64,000 nucleotides of DNA from Myxococcota bacterium (GCA_022842935.1 JALHOP010000001.1:124001-188000); one strand, 5' to 3'. Shown: positions 52,430-61,776, numbered from the stretch's first letter. Made by a program: numbers and translations. The notes: generated by a model from the sequence alone, not told the origin.

Positions 52430-53638
52430 TCAGTCCGCCTGTGTAACCAGCGAATACCCATCATCACCCGTCCCATGCTTCAAGCGACGAACGCCGAGCA
52501 GATACCTTGTGGCCGCATACTCTCCAGAACAGTTGACCGCACCCGAGATGTCCAAACCCGAGGCTTCGATATCGGCTGCCGAGACTGCGTCACCACGCGT
52601 AACGTAACGGAATCCATATTCTGAGTCCGGGGCGGTAAATACGAGCAGCTCGTAGTCCGCATCGTTGGTCCAGCTCAGGAACACCAGCAGCGACTTGCGC
52701 GCCAGAGCGGAGGTGACGTCGAGCGAGAACCAGTTTTCGACGCCGACCGCTTGCGCGGGGATGCCCGTGCCAGCTGCCGTCGCGTCGCCTGCGTTGCCCT
52801 CGGGCAGGACAACGACTTGAACGGAGAGCTCCGAGTTGAGCTGCAGCGGCAGTGCGTCCGCGATAGCATTGGTGCCGACATGATTCTGGACGCCGGGTTC
52901 CGCATTGCCCCCGAAGTAGTAAACCTCGATGCGCTTCTCGCGATTGCGTAGGTCGCCGCCGCCGTAGAACGCACTGTCTTGATAGACTACGGGGCCCATC
53001 TCATCGCTCCAATACTCCACTGTAGCGGTGCTGAAGGTGGTGCCTGCGTCGCCTTCGGTGCAGATGGTTTGGCCGACCTCGTGGTAAAACTTGCAGCCAC
53101 CTTCGGACCCCGGCGTCGACACGTTGGTGGCAACGCCGACGGCGATGAAAGGCGGCTTCAAGTACGTCGATGGCTCCATGATGACGCTCGGGAGCGTCTT
53201 GCTGACGCGCTGGCTTTTCGACCGCGCGACCGGACCCCAGAAGCCGTTGCCTGTCCACGTCTGCACGTCGGCATCGTAGATGGAGATGATGTCCTTGCCG
53301 CGGAACCCGACGATGTCGCCGCAGGCATTGGCGCCGATCGCTTGGTAACGCGGGGCCACATCTTCGGAGTCGCCGGAGATCTGGAGCGGGTAGAGCGTGT
53401 AGCTACCAGAGGTGTAGCTCTTGCCGAGCCTCATTTCGTAGGTGCCGGTATCTGCCCGGTTTCCTGAACGTGCGACGTCGGACCACGCGACGCGCCAGAA
53501 GTTGTCCTCGTGCAGCCAACGGACTTCGCGTCGGGTGCAGTTCTTCGATGTCGAGGCTGAGTCGTCGAGGCCTTCGTCGTCAGCAGAACCGCAGGCTGTG
53601 AGGAGAGCAATCGCGAGGAGGAGCGGTGAGGTTTTCAT
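52430..53638 (-). CDS. Lipoprotein of unknown function
   Basis: 402 residues. The signal peptide KTSPLLLAIALLTAC ends in a perfect lipobox with Cys16; the mature protein starts GSADDEGLDDSAST, an acidic linker. The rest is beta-rich with many aromatic and glycine residues, three or more cysteine pairs and few charged helices (GNGFWGPVARSKSQRVSKTL, VEYWSDEMGPVVYQDSAFYG). No recognised domain. Likely outer-membrane-anchored. The divergent upstream region is 235 bp with no clear promoter. Confidence 0.75.
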   Translation of the reverse strand: MKTSPLLLAIALLTACGSADDEGLDDSASTSKNCTRREVRWLHEDNFWRVAWSDVARSGNRADTGTYEMRLGKSYTSGSYTLYPLQISGDSEDVAPRYQAIGANACGDIVGFRGKDIISIYDADVQTWTGNGFWGPVARSKSQRVSKTLPSVIMEPSTYLKPPFIAVGVATNVSTPGSEGGCKFYHEVGQTICTEGDAGTTFSTATVEYWSDEMGPVVYQDSAFYGGGDLRNREKRIEVYYFGGNAEPGVQNHVGTNAIADALPLQLNSELSVQVVVLPEGNAGDATAAGTGIPAQAVGVENWFSLDVTSALARKSLLVFLSWTNDADYELLVFTAPDSEYGFRYVTRGDAVSAADIEASGLDISGAVNCSGEYAATRYLLGVRRLKHGTGDDGYSLVTQAD

Positions 53639-53873
53639 GGGCCTGCTCGTTTGCAGGCGCGGTACCAGTCTCTAAGTGTTCGGAAATATTGCGATTGTGG
53701 GCTTCGGGCCTTCCGGTCGCGCGATGCAAGGTGCGACGCGTGTCGTACGTTGAGACGCGGAGCCGGCCCCATTTGCAGCATGCCTATCCGCCAACGCGGC
53801 TTGTAGCAGGCCTAAGGCGGTTTGCGGGACTGCCGTGGGCCGAAGCGGACGAGGCGAGTTGAAACAGGTCTAG
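53639..53873. other. 235-bp region between lipoprotein and small ORF
   Basis: Nothing convincing: no tRNA-like fold, no long inverted repeat and no coding frame with a ribosome-binding site. It must hold the promoter of the lipoprotein gene at 53638. The sequence near 53680-53700 (GTTCGGAAATATTGCGATTG) is the most AT-rich stretch and the likeliest place. Confidence 0.4.
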
Positions 53874-54134
53874 CTAGTTTCCTGGTGGATCGGTCTCGTT
53901 CGCCACGAACCGCTGCAGCTGGCTCTTGGGCGTCGCAAGGTCCAGCGCCTTTTCCACGGCCTGGATGCGAATGCTGGTCTTGCCGCTCGCCTTGAGGGCG
54001 ATGTGGTAAGCCTTCGTCAAGCGCTGAAAGCCGTCCGCGAAGGCGTAGACACGCCTGGGGTCGCCCGGAGCATCGAGTAGCGCCAGCAGCCGAGAAAGTT
54101 CCTGGTGCACTCCGGACCACGCGTCGTTGCTCAT
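53874..54134 (-). CDS. Small helical protein coupled to the UvrD/Rep helicase gene
   Basis: 86 residues. The ATG at 54134 overlaps the helicase stop (ATGA). The frame extends 65 codons upstream, but that part is an Arg-rich shadow of the helicase. The protein begins MSNDAWSGVHQELSRLLALL and is helical with a basic patch (LTKAYHIALKASGKTSIRIQ). No known domain. The tight coupling suggests a helicase partner, but this is inference. Confidence 0.6.
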   Translation of the reverse strand: MSNDAWSGVHQELSRLLALLDAPGDPRRVYAFADGFQRLTKAYHIALKASGKTSIRIQAVEKALDLATPKSQLQRFVANETDPPGN

Positions 54135-56161
54135 TCTTCGATCCCCAGTGTCGCTCGCATTTTCGCGAAGAATTCGTCCGCCTTGGCGTCCGCCTCGTCT
54201 TCGGTGGGCGGAGACTCGCGGTCGCGGCGCTCGATGACCGGCGGCTCGGGCAACTCGTCGAGGAAGCGCGATGGTGTGCGCGGCTCGAGTCGCCCGTAGC
54301 GCATACGCGTCTTTGCGTAGCTCATCCACAAGCGTTTACGCGCGCGTGTCATGCCGACATAGCAGAGACGCCGCTCCTCGCCGAAGTCGAGGCCCATCTC
54401 GATCGTGCGTTTGTGGGGCAAGAGCTCTTCCTCGACGCCGACGAGGAACACATAGGGAAACTCGAGACCCTTGGCGCTGTGCAAGGTCATGAGGGTGACC
54501 TTGCCCTTCTTCTCGTCCTCGTCTTCGGGCTCACTGTCGCCACGGGTAAGGGCGCTGACGCGGAGAAACTCGGTGAGTAGGGGACCGCTGGCTTCGGTGT
54601 AGCCCTCGAAGCGCTCGAGCGCGCGCGTGACGTGCTCGAGGTTCTCGATGCGCTTGGCCGTGACGTTCGGTGACTCGTCCGCGTCGATGATCGATTGCCT
54701 TAGACCCAGGGCGTCGAAGAGCTTGTGCGCCGTGACGCCGAGCGAGCCGCGCGTCGCCTGCTTGAGCTCGCGAGCGATGGGACCAAAGGTGTCGACGAAG
54801 CTCTGCAAGCCGGCGCGTGCAGCGGGTGGCAAATCGATGTCCGCGCCAGCGTTGTTCATGGCGTGCCAGAGGCCTTTGCCGGTCCGTTCGCCGTACTGCA
54901 CCAAACGTTCGACCGATGTCGCGCCGATGCCGCGGTGCGGAACGTTGATGATGCGCCGAAGAGCCACCTCGTCGTAGGGGTTCTGCGCGACCTGCAAGAA
55001 GGCGACGGCGTCGCGGACCTCTTTGCGGTCGAAGAACGACTGGCCACCGACGACGCGGAACGGGATATGCTGGAGCGCTAGGGTCTCTTCGAAGATCTGT
55101 GACTGCACGTTGGCGCGATAGAGGATGGCGATATCGTCGTGCTTGGCGCCGTCGTAGACGAGCTTCCCGATGGTCTCGATGACCATTTCGGCCTCGTCTT
55201 CCGCAGTGCCGCAAGCGACGATCTGGACGGGCTCCCCTTCGCCCAGGGCCGACCACAAGACTTTCTCCTTACGCGCGGCGTTGTTCTTGATGACCGCATT
55301 AGCGGAGGCAAGGATGTTGCTCGTCGAACGGTAATTCTGGTCGAGGATGATCTCGCGAGTGCCCGGGAAGTTGCTGGCGAACGACAAGATATTGTCGACG
55401 GCGGCGCCGCGCCAAGCGTAGATGGCTTGGTCGTCGTCACCAACGACGCATACATTCCCGTGACGAGCCGCGAGGACTTGAAGCAGCTCGAGCTGGTCGG
55501 GGCTCGTGTCTTGGTACTCGTCGACCAGCAAAAAGTCGTACCGCTGCGACCAACGTGCGCGCACGCCTTGGTTTTCGAGAGCGGTCATCGCGCGGAGCAA
55601 GAGGTCGTCGAAGTCGACCGCGTTGTAAGCGCGCATCTGCTCGACGTACCGCGGGTAGAGGTCGTAAGCGGCCAGCTCGTAGTCGTCACCGGTGTCGAAC
55701 TCGACCTCGGCTAAACGCTTGCGTTTGGCCGCCAAGATGCATTCGAGGATCTTGTAAGCGTCGAGCCTGCGGTCAGCGACGCGGGTTTGGCGGAGCAGCT
55801 CCCGCACCAGGCCCATCTGGTCGCCGGTGTCGTAGATGGAGAACCCAGCCGACAGACCAGCGGCTTCGTACTCTTCGCGTAGGATCGACAGCCCGAGGGC
55901 ATGGAACGTCGAAAGGTGGACGCTGTGCGCGGTGCGGCCCACCAGGCCCTTCAAGCGCTCGCGCATCTCGTTGGCGGCTTTGTTGGTGAAGGTCACCCCG
56001 AGAATTCGCTCCGGCCGGACTCCTCGCTCGATGAGGCGCGCAACGCGATGGATGATGACGCGTGTTTTGCCGCTGCCTGCGCCAGCGAGGACGAGGAGGG
56101 GCCCTTCCTCGTGCAGGACTGCTTCACGCTGGGGTGGGTTGAGCCTGGAGAGGTCGAGCAC
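54131..56161 (-). CDS. UvrD/PcrA/Rep-family DNA helicase
   Basis: 676 residues. Superfamily 1A 3'-5' helicase motifs in order: NPPQREAV (Q motif), LAGAGSGKTRV (I), GVTFTNKAANEMRERL (Ia), LSTFHALG, FLLVDEYQDTSPDQ (II), VVGDDDQAIYAWRGA (III), LDQNYRSTSNIL (IV), VTLMTLHSAKGLEFPYVFLVG (V), and RLCYVGMTRARKRL (VI). The length and the 'TFHALGLSILREE' region are closest to Rep; UvrD and PcrA are usually somewhat longer and end in a Tudor-like domain that I do not see. Strand displacement in repair or replication restart is expected. Confidence 0.93.
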   Translation of the reverse strand: MLDLSRLNPPQREAVLHEEGPLLVLAGAGSGKTRVIIHRVARLIERGVRPERILGVTFTNKAANEMRERLKGLVGRTAHSVHLSTFHALGLSILREEYEAAGLSAGFSIYDTGDQMGLVRELLRQTRVADRRLDAYKILECILAAKRKRLAEVEFDTGDDYELAAYDLYPRYVEQMRAYNAVDFDDLLLRAMTALENQGVRARWSQRYDFLLVDEYQDTSPDQLELLQVLAARHGNVCVVGDDDQAIYAWRGAAVDNILSFASNFPGTREIILDQNYRSTSNILASANAVIKNNAARKEKVLWSALGEGEPVQIVACGTAEDEAEMVIETIGKLVYDGAKHDDIAILYRANVQSQIFEETLALQHIPFRVVGGQSFFDRKEVRDAVAFLQVAQNPYDEVALRRIINVPHRGIGATSVERLVQYGERTGKGLWHAMNNAGADIDLPPAARAGLQSFVDTFGPIARELKQATRGSLGVTAHKLFDALGLRQSIIDADESPNVTAKRIENLEHVTRALERFEGYTEASGPLLTEFLRVSALTRGDSEPEDEDEKKGKVTLMTLHSAKGLEFPYVFLVGVEEELLPHKRTIEMGLDFGEERRLCYVGMTRARKRLWMSYAKTRMRYGRLEPRTPSRFLDELPEPPVIERRDRESPPTEDEADAKADEFFAKMRATLGIEE

Positions 56162-56175
56162 GGCGGCGATGGGTC

Positions 56176-58071
56176 TTACTTAGGTCCACCGGGGCCGACA
56201 AGACTTGACTTGCCGACCGCGAGCAAACCGCTCTCGGAGAGGTCTGCCATGGCTTTGGCGGCGGCATTCTGGAAAGCCCCCGTATCGAAGTAAGCCTTCA
56301 GGCGCGGGCTTGTGGGCAGGATCTGGTCGGCTGGCTCCCAGGGCACGACGTTTCCGTCGTTGTCGCGAAGGCCACCCGCTTCGACGAGTGCGGTTGCTTC
56401 CGGAATGCTCAGATGCGCGAGGGCCCGGCGCATGGCGCGGAAACGCCCTTCGACGCGCGGATCGAGGAATTGGTACTGCGGACCGGCGAGAGCCGCGTTG
56501 TGGTAGTGAGAAGGCCGCGATAGCAGACCCTCGAGTCGCAAGCGAGCCGTGACGCGAATGAGAAGCTCTTGCATGAGGCCGGCAAGGCCTAAGCCCGGAT
56601 GATTTTGGCCCGGCAAGCACGGCCGACCAGGGGCAAAGGTGCGCGTTGGGTTCTGGAGGAGCAGCCACTCGATCATCAGGGCGTCGATGGTCGGCGATCC
56701 TTCGAGTCCGGGCGGGGCCTCGATAGTTTTCCTGCGCACGATGAGCTCCATGAGTAGAAGCTCTTGGGGATTGCCTGCGGCTCGTCCATAGATGCGAAGC
56801 GGTGAGCTATCGCTGTCGGGGCCGCTGATGCGCAGCTCGCTAAAGCCTCGTTTGCGGAGCTCTCCGAGAAGACCGAAGCGCTCGAAAGCGAACTCGATGC
56901 CTTGCCGCGTGTAGTAGCCAAGCACGAGATGCGGTCGTAGCGTGCGACTCAGGCCGGTATGGAAATCGTCGTCGGTGAAAGTCAGTTCGCCATCGTCGAC
57001 GCGCTGCAACTCGGCGACGCCGATGTCGCGAGAGATCTGCCGGAAGCGTCGTCGCAATGGCAGCTCGGGGTGGCGGGTGGCGCGTTGGTCATCCGTGAGC
57101 AGCCAGCGAACGAAGTTGGCTGTCGCTTGCCAGGCGCCGCCGCTGTAGCCTCCGCCCATGGTAACGACGAGCCCGGCGCCGAGCTTTCGCGTCATCGTGG
57201 TCACGGCGATGTCGCGGTCCAAGATGCCTCGCGGCGTCAGCAAGAAGTCGCCCAGCGTGTCGCCAGCGAGGACGTCGGTGCCGGCGATGTAGAAGACGAG
57301 CCCGGGTGCGTGTGCGTCGAGCGCTGGTGCTAGCGTTGTGCGCATCGCGGCAAGGTAGGCCTCGTCGCCGGTGCGTGGCGGCAGCTGCACATCGATATTG
57401 GCCACCGCGTCGCGCTCTCTCCAGGCGGCGCCGTGAAGCGAATAGGTCAACACCGAGGCATCATCGGCGAAGGTGTCGAGATTGCCGTCTCCTTGGTGAA
57501 AGTCGAGATCGATGATGGCGATGGGTGCGCTGTATCCGCTTTTGCGGATACGTGCGATGGCGACCGCGATGTCGTTGTAGACGCAAAAGCCCGCCCCGCG
57601 GTTGGGCTGGGCATGGTGCAGGCCTCCCCCAAGGTTCACCCCGACACGCAGCTCGCGGCCGGCGACCGCTACCGCCGCGGCTACGGTGCCCCCAACGACA
57701 CGTCGCTGTGCTTGCACGAGCACATCCACGTCCACTGCATCAGGGGGTATTCCGAAGATGTGGGCTAGCGTCTCCGGGGTGACACTGGCCTCGAGATAGT
57801 CACGGGTGTGGACCCACGCCAGCTCCTCGATTGAGGCGAGCGGCGGTATGCGTACGTCGGACATGCGCACGAAGCCGCGTTCGCTCAGACGGTCGAGGAC
57901 ACGCTCGCTGCGATCGAGCTGCACATTGGGGATGAGCTGCGCGTCGCCGAGCTCGTGAGCAGAATAGTCGGGGTGAAACCAGATCCCGAGCTCGCGTCCG
58001 AGGCGAGTGTGGGCTTTGTAACGATCGCGCCAAATCCACATACGTTCGTTGCCTTGGGGTGACGAAGCCAC
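56176..58071 (-). CDS. Histone-deacetylase-family amidohydrolase fused to an unknown C-terminal domain
   Basis: 631 residues. The N-terminal 330 residues carry all arginase/deacetylase fold residues: GGGLHHAQPNRGAGFCVYND (His152, His153), DLDFHQGDG (Asp190, His192), GTDVLAGD (Asp266) and MGGGYSGG (Tyr309), so it should be an active zinc amidohydrolase. The substrate may be an acetylated protein, polyamine or small molecule. Residues about 340-631 form a second domain (GISYTRQG-type start is not seen; instead LVLGYYTRQGIEFAFERFG, NPQELLLMELIVRRKTIEAP, LLSRPSHYHNAALAGPQYQF) not known to me. An ATG at 58041 is a possible later start. Divergent from rnr, 18 bp between starts. Confidence 0.85.
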   Translation of the reverse strand: MASSPQGNERMWIWRDRYKAHTRLGRELGIWFHPDYSAHELGDAQLIPNVQLDRSERVLDRLSERGFVRMSDVRIPPLASIEELAWVHTRDYLEASVTPETLAHIFGIPPDAVDVDVLVQAQRRVVGGTVAAAVAVAGRELRVGVNLGGGLHHAQPNRGAGFCVYNDIAVAIARIRKSGYSAPIAIIDLDFHQGDGNLDTFADDASVLTYSLHGAAWRERDAVANIDVQLPPRTGDEAYLAAMRTTLAPALDAHAPGLVFYIAGTDVLAGDTLGDFLLTPRGILDRDIAVTTMTRKLGAGLVVTMGGGYSGGAWQATANFVRWLLTDDQRATRHPELPLRRRFRQISRDIGVAELQRVDDGELTFTDDDFHTGLSRTLRPHLVLGYYTRQGIEFAFERFGLLGELRKRGFSELRISGPDSDSSPLRIYGRAAGNPQELLLMELIVRRKTIEAPPGLEGSPTIDALMIEWLLLQNPTRTFAPGRPCLPGQNHPGLGLAGLMQELLIRVTARLRLEGLLSRPSHYHNAALAGPQYQFLDPRVEGRFRAMRRALAHLSIPEATALVEAGGLRDNDGNVVPWEPADQILPTSPRLKAYFDTGAFQNAAAKAMADLSESGLLAVGKSSLVGPGGPK

Positions 58072-58089
58072 CTAGAGTCTAACTTGCCT

Positions 58090-60708
58090 ATGGCACGACC
58101 TTCCGGCTCGCAGCGAAGCAAAAGACATCCGAAGCGCCGACGTGGCGAGCCCGACAAGCCGGCGCTCAAGCGCGTTCGGGGCGTCGTACGCATGAACGGT
58201 GACGGCAGCGCGAAGCTCCTCGCGGAGGCTCGCGGCACGCCCAGCGTCTATTTGCCTCCGGAAGAGATTGTCGGTGTCCGCGATGGCGACGTCGTCACCG
58301 TCGAGCTTGGTGTTGGTCGTAAGGGGAGGGTGCGCGGCCGGATCGTCGAGCGCGGGCCATCCCGCAGCGGCACCGTCGTTGGGGTCCTCCGTCGCCAAGC
58401 CCGCTTCACCTATCTCTTGCCCGACGACGGCTCGAGCGCCTTGGTGGTGCCCGCCGACGAAATGGGTGAAGCCAAAGATGGCGACGCGGTCGAAGCACGC
58501 ATCCTCCGTGAGGGCGAAGCCGAGGGCGCTTCGGTCGCGCGCGTCGAAGAGGTTCTGGGCGACCCGGTCGATCCGAAGGTGCAGGTCGAGATGGCTGTAC
58601 GAGCCACCAAATGGCCACGCACCTTCGACGAGGCCGTCGACGCCGAGGTCGCGAAGTTTCCGCCCGTGGACCCGGCCCGCGTGCTCGTGGACGGACGGGT
58701 CGATTTGCGTGGCGTGCCACACGTCACAATCGATGGTGAAGACGCACGCGACTTCGATGACGCCGTGTCGGCGCGCCTCGAAGGTGACCGCTATCGCGTA
58801 TGGGTCTCGATTGCCGACGTCTCCCACTACGTACGCGAGGGAACCGCGCTCGACGACGCAGCGCGCGCCCGCGCCACCAGCGTCTATTTCCCCGACCGCG
58901 TGTTGCCGATGCTCCCCGAGCGGCTGTCCAACGATCTTTGTTCGCTGCGGCCGAACCTGCCTCGTCTGACCATGACGGCCGAGTTCGTGGTGGACGCGGG
59001 TGGCATCATGCACGATGTGCAGGTGTATCCGTCGCTCATCGATAGCGCGGCCCGCCTTACGTACAACATCGTGCAGGAGGTTCTCGACGCGAAAGACGTC
59101 GGCATCAGCGGACCAAAACACCCGCAGAACGACCTCATTCAGAAGCTCGTCATTCCAGCGCGGTGGTTGCGCGCCCAGCGAGCTCGCCGTGGCGCCATCG
59201 ACTTCGAGATCCCCGAGTCGCGCATCCAAATGGGACCCGACGGAGCGGCTGCCGACATCGTGCAGCGCCCGCGCCTCGAAGCACACCGCCTCATCGAAGA
59301 CCTGATGGTCGCCGCCAACGAAGCCGTCGCCGAGTACCTCATTGGCAGGGAGTGGCCGGCGCTGTATCGGGTCCACGACTCGCCCGACCCCATGAAGCTC
59401 GAGCTCCTGGTGCGCTGGGCGGCCAAACTCGGCATCGACTTCGATCCCGACGCGGCCCGCGAGCCGAAGGTATTGCAGAAGTTCATTCTGCGCATGCGCA
59501 ATCACCCTGCCGCGAGCGTCGTTCAGTCGCTGGTGCTGCGCATGATGCAGCAGGCGCGCTACGGCCCGGACAACCTCGGCCACTACGGACTCGCCTCGAA
59601 GGCATACGCGCATTTCACCTCGCCTATCCGTCGCTACCCCGATCTCGTGGTGCACCGGGCCCTCAAGGCGTTGTGGTCGAACCAGGGCAAGCTTCAGAAC
59701 CTCGACGCTCTCGGGACACATTGCTCGCAGCAAGAGCGCAAGGCCATGGAGGCCGAACGTGGGGTCACTCAGCTCATGGCGTGCCAGATCGCGCTGAAGC
59801 ATGTGGGCGAAGACATGACTGCTCAGGTCATGGGTGTCCACCCAGCTGGCGCGTTCGTCCGACCCATCGAATTGTTCGTCGACGGACTCATTCCGATGGA
59901 GGCGCTGTCGCACCACTATCGCGGATATTTCGAGTATATCGAAGACGATCAGATGTTGTTTGCGCGGCGCACGAAGACGCGCATCGGGCTCGGCGACCGG
60001 CTCGAGGTCACGCTCATGGGCGTCAACATGAAGCGCCGCCAGATCGATTTTGCGCTTGCTCAGGAAGGCAAGGAGCGCTTCCGTGCGAAGAAGCAGATGG
60101 GCTGGCGCCGCGACCGTGAAGAAGAGCGCGAGGTGAAAGCGAAGCTTAGGCAACCGCCGCCGGAGAAGCCCGCAGATCCAAGGCGTCGCAGACCCGAGGC
60201 TCTCCATGAAAAGGGGCAAGAGCGCCACTCGGACTCGCTGCGGCGCGTGCGCGAAGAGACGCGCCCAGGGTTTCAGCGGGGCGAGGGACGGGCGCCGAGC
60301 CCCGAACGTCGTGAGTCAGTCGCTGGCCACCGGGCGCCGCCGTCCGAACGTCACGCGCCCGGCCCCGACAGTCGACCACCGGGTGGCGAACCACCCCGCC
60401 GGCCGCGGTCTTGGGAAGAGCAGTTCCTGTCGGCGCCCTCGGAGCCTGTGCGGCCCAAGCGCTGGGAAGAGATGCGCGAGCGCGTCGGTCCACGAGCAAG
60501 CGAGCGTGAGCGTCCGCGCGCGGGCCGCTACGGTATGACCGACACGAGCAGCGATCCCTACGCGAGCCGACCGCGTGGAAAGGGTGCGGCGGGCAACAAG
60601 GCCGCGAGCGGCGCAAGCGACGGGCGTCCCCCGCGGCGCAACAAGCGCGCAAGCAGCAGCCGTCCCAGCGGCCGCCCCGGTGGCCGTGGACCGCGTAGTC
60701 GCCGCTGA
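58090..60708 (+). CDS. rnr: Ribonuclease R with long basic, proline-rich tail
   Basis: 872 residues from the ATG at 58090. 3'-5' hydrolytic exoribonuclease. A winged/cold-shock N-terminal region is followed by the RNB domain with HVTIDGEDARDFDDAVSARL (catalytic Asp cluster, about 215-230), SIADVSHYVREGTALDDAAR, MLPERLSNDLCSLRPNLPRL and FTSPIRRYPDLVVHRAL, then an S1-like region (about 565-640). From about 655 the tail is disordered, very rich in Arg, Pro, Glu and Gly (EARPAPSP-like, ends GRPGGRGPRSRR), longer than the usual RNase R lysine-rich tail and probably an RNA- or ribosome-contact region. Confidence 0.94.
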   Translation: MARPSGSQRSKRHPKRRRGEPDKPALKRVRGVVRMNGDGSAKLLAEARGTPSVYLPPEEIVGVRDGDVVTVELGVGRKGRVRGRIVERGPSRSGTVVGVLRRQARFTYLLPDDGSSALVVPADEMGEAKDGDAVEARILREGEAEGASVARVEEVLGDPVDPKVQVEMAVRATKWPRTFDEAVDAEVAKFPPVDPARVLVDGRVDLRGVPHVTIDGEDARDFDDAVSARLEGDRYRVWVSIADVSHYVREGTALDDAARARATSVYFPDRVLPMLPERLSNDLCSLRPNLPRLTMTAEFVVDAGGIMHDVQVYPSLIDSAARLTYNIVQEVLDAKDVGISGPKHPQNDLIQKLVIPARWLRAQRARRGAIDFEIPESRIQMGPDGAAADIVQRPRLEAHRLIEDLMVAANEAVAEYLIGREWPALYRVHDSPDPMKLELLVRWAAKLGIDFDPDAAREPKVLQKFILRMRNHPAASVVQSLVLRMMQQARYGPDNLGHYGLASKAYAHFTSPIRRYPDLVVHRALKALWSNQGKLQNLDALGTHCSQQERKAMEAERGVTQLMACQIALKHVGEDMTAQVMGVHPAGAFVRPIELFVDGLIPMEALSHHYRGYFEYIEDDQMLFARRTKTRIGLGDRLEVTLMGVNMKRRQIDFALAQEGKERFRAKKQMGWRRDREEEREVKAKLRQPPPEKPADPRRRRPEALHEKGQERHSDSLRRVREETRPGFQRGEGRAPSPERRESVAGHRAPPSERHAPGPDSRPPGGEPPRRPRSWEEQFLSAPSEPVRPKRWEEMRERVGPRASERERPRAGRYGMTDTSSDPYASRPRGKGAAGNKAASGASDGRPPRRNKRASSSRPSGRPGGRGPRSRR

Positions 60709-60824
60709 GAACCCGGTTAAATGGCCGTATTTGCTTGGTTTTCCAGGGCTTTACTTTTGCACACGAAGCATTAAGCTACGACTACCGCGCCTGAGGCGCG
60801 CGGCCCCCCGGGGAGTGTCCACAC
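60709..60824 (+). promoter_or_regulatory. AT-rich leader upstream of the XRE regulator
   Basis: The most AT-rich stretch of this part of the window lies at about 60720-60775 (TATTTGCTTGGTTTTCC, then TTTACTTTTGCACACGAAG). A loose -35/-10 pair (TTTACT, 16 bp, TAAGCT) can be drawn, but the match is weak. It probably contains the regulator gene's promoter. Confidence 0.3.
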
Positions 60825-60827
60825 GTG

Positions 60828-61277
60828 ATGGATCCGCGCACATATCAACGTTTCTCCGACCTGGTGAAAGCCATTCGGCGCAAGCACCGACTCAGTCAGC
60901 GCGCCATGGCCAAGGCGCTGCACGTCTCGCCCGGCTACATCGGCCAGTGGGAGCTGCGGCTGTCGCAGCCGTCCGCCGAAGTCGCTGCTAAGCTCTGTCA
61001 GATCTTCGCAATCGCAGACATCGAATACGTCCAGCGCTTGGCCTATGCGCAACGTGCGCCTGAATGGCTGCGCGAGTCGATTATCAGCTATCACCGTAAC
61101 GAGGCCGGCGAGGTCGAGACCTCCGAATACGAAGCGTACACGACCCGTCTTTCCGGCGCCGAGCACCGCATCATCAACGCGCTTCGCCGGCTCTCCGACG
61201 AGCAACTCGAGCGTCTCAGCCAGCGCATCGAAGGTTGGGTCGAAGCGATGGCCGAAGACGAACCACTCGACCGGTAG
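60828..61277 (+). CDS. XRE-family helix-turn-helix regulator
   Basis: 149 residues; GTG at 60825 directly precedes the ATG at 60828 and is an equal option. GGGGAG lies about a dozen bases upstream. Residues about 8-62 are a Cro/C1-type HTH: LVKAIRRKHRLSQRAMAKAL, HVSPGYIGQWELRLSQPSAE. The remaining 85 residues are helical and acidic (ISYHRNEAGEVETSEYEAYT, RLSDEQLERLSQRIEGWVEA), perhaps for dimerisation or partner binding. The targets are unknown. It ends one base from the convergent 61279 gene. Confidence 0.88.
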   Translation: MDPRTYQRFSDLVKAIRRKHRLSQRAMAKALHVSPGYIGQWELRLSQPSAEVAAKLCQIFAIADIEYVQRLAYAQRAPEWLRESIISYHRNEAGEVETSEYEAYTTRLSGAEHRIINALRRLSDEQLERLSQRIEGWVEAMAEDEPLDR

Positions 61278-61278
61278 C

Positions 61279-61776
61279 TCAGTCGAGCGTCGACAGGTAG
61301 CGTACGAAGACGTCGGTCGTCAGGATCGCGTGCAGGTCACGTCGCTTGACCTCGTCCGCGATGGCGGCCGGTAGCTGAACTTCCTCGCTGAGGAGCCGCA
61401 CGTGCTCGCGGCCGACGAAAGGGAAGTAGCCGCGACCCGCGTGCTCGATGGCACGCGCGCCCAGGTATCGCGGATCGCGCTTACCCAGGAAGAGCACGAC
61501 ACGTGCTCCTGCCTGCACGGCGTTGCTTACGTCGCATCGCCAGGTCGACTCGGCGATGACCCGCACGGTGGGCTCCACTTCGCCTTTGAGGACCTGCTCG
61601 ACCTGAATGTCTGCGTAACGGTGGCCGTTGACGATGACGACGCCAGCGACCTCGCCGATGACGACGGCCTCCGCATGTTTGTAGAGCTCGTCAAGCGTGA
61701 CGCTGACGCTCTTGGCTGACGTAAGGCCAGGAACGAGCACGATGAGACCAACCGACGACCCGGTGGTGCGTTGCAT
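61279..61776 (-). CDS. Small exported protein, paralog 1 of a flanking pair
   Basis: 165 residues. The ATG at 61776 has GAGGAG five bases upstream. The N-terminal SSVGLIVLVPGLTSAKS is a probable signal peptide cleaved near TSA. The mature protein starts VSVTLDELYKHAEAVVIGEV and has YADIQVEQVLKGEVEPTVRV, VVLFLGKRDP and GRGYFPFVGREHVRLL. The pattern (VIGEV...VxxxLKG...V) resembles short secreted beta-barrel proteins of unknown function. It is clearly homologous over its length to 62624-63118. A CRP/FNR-like palindrome lies 55 bp upstream of the start. Confidence 0.75.
   Translation of the reverse strand: MQRTTGSSVGLIVLVPGLTSAKSVSVTLDELYKHAEAVVIGEVAGVVIVNGHRYADIQVEQVLKGEVEPTVRVIAESTWRCDVSNAVQAGARVVLFLGKRDPRYLGARAIEHAGRGYFPFVGREHVRLLSEEVQLPAAIADEVKRRDLHAILTTDVFVRYLSTLD

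Noticed and set aside
58072-60228. Open frame of about 718 codons antisense to rnr
   Set aside because: The opposite strand encodes a complete RNase R with all motifs; long antisense frames are expected in high-GC DNA, and this one shows no domain or ribosome-binding site.
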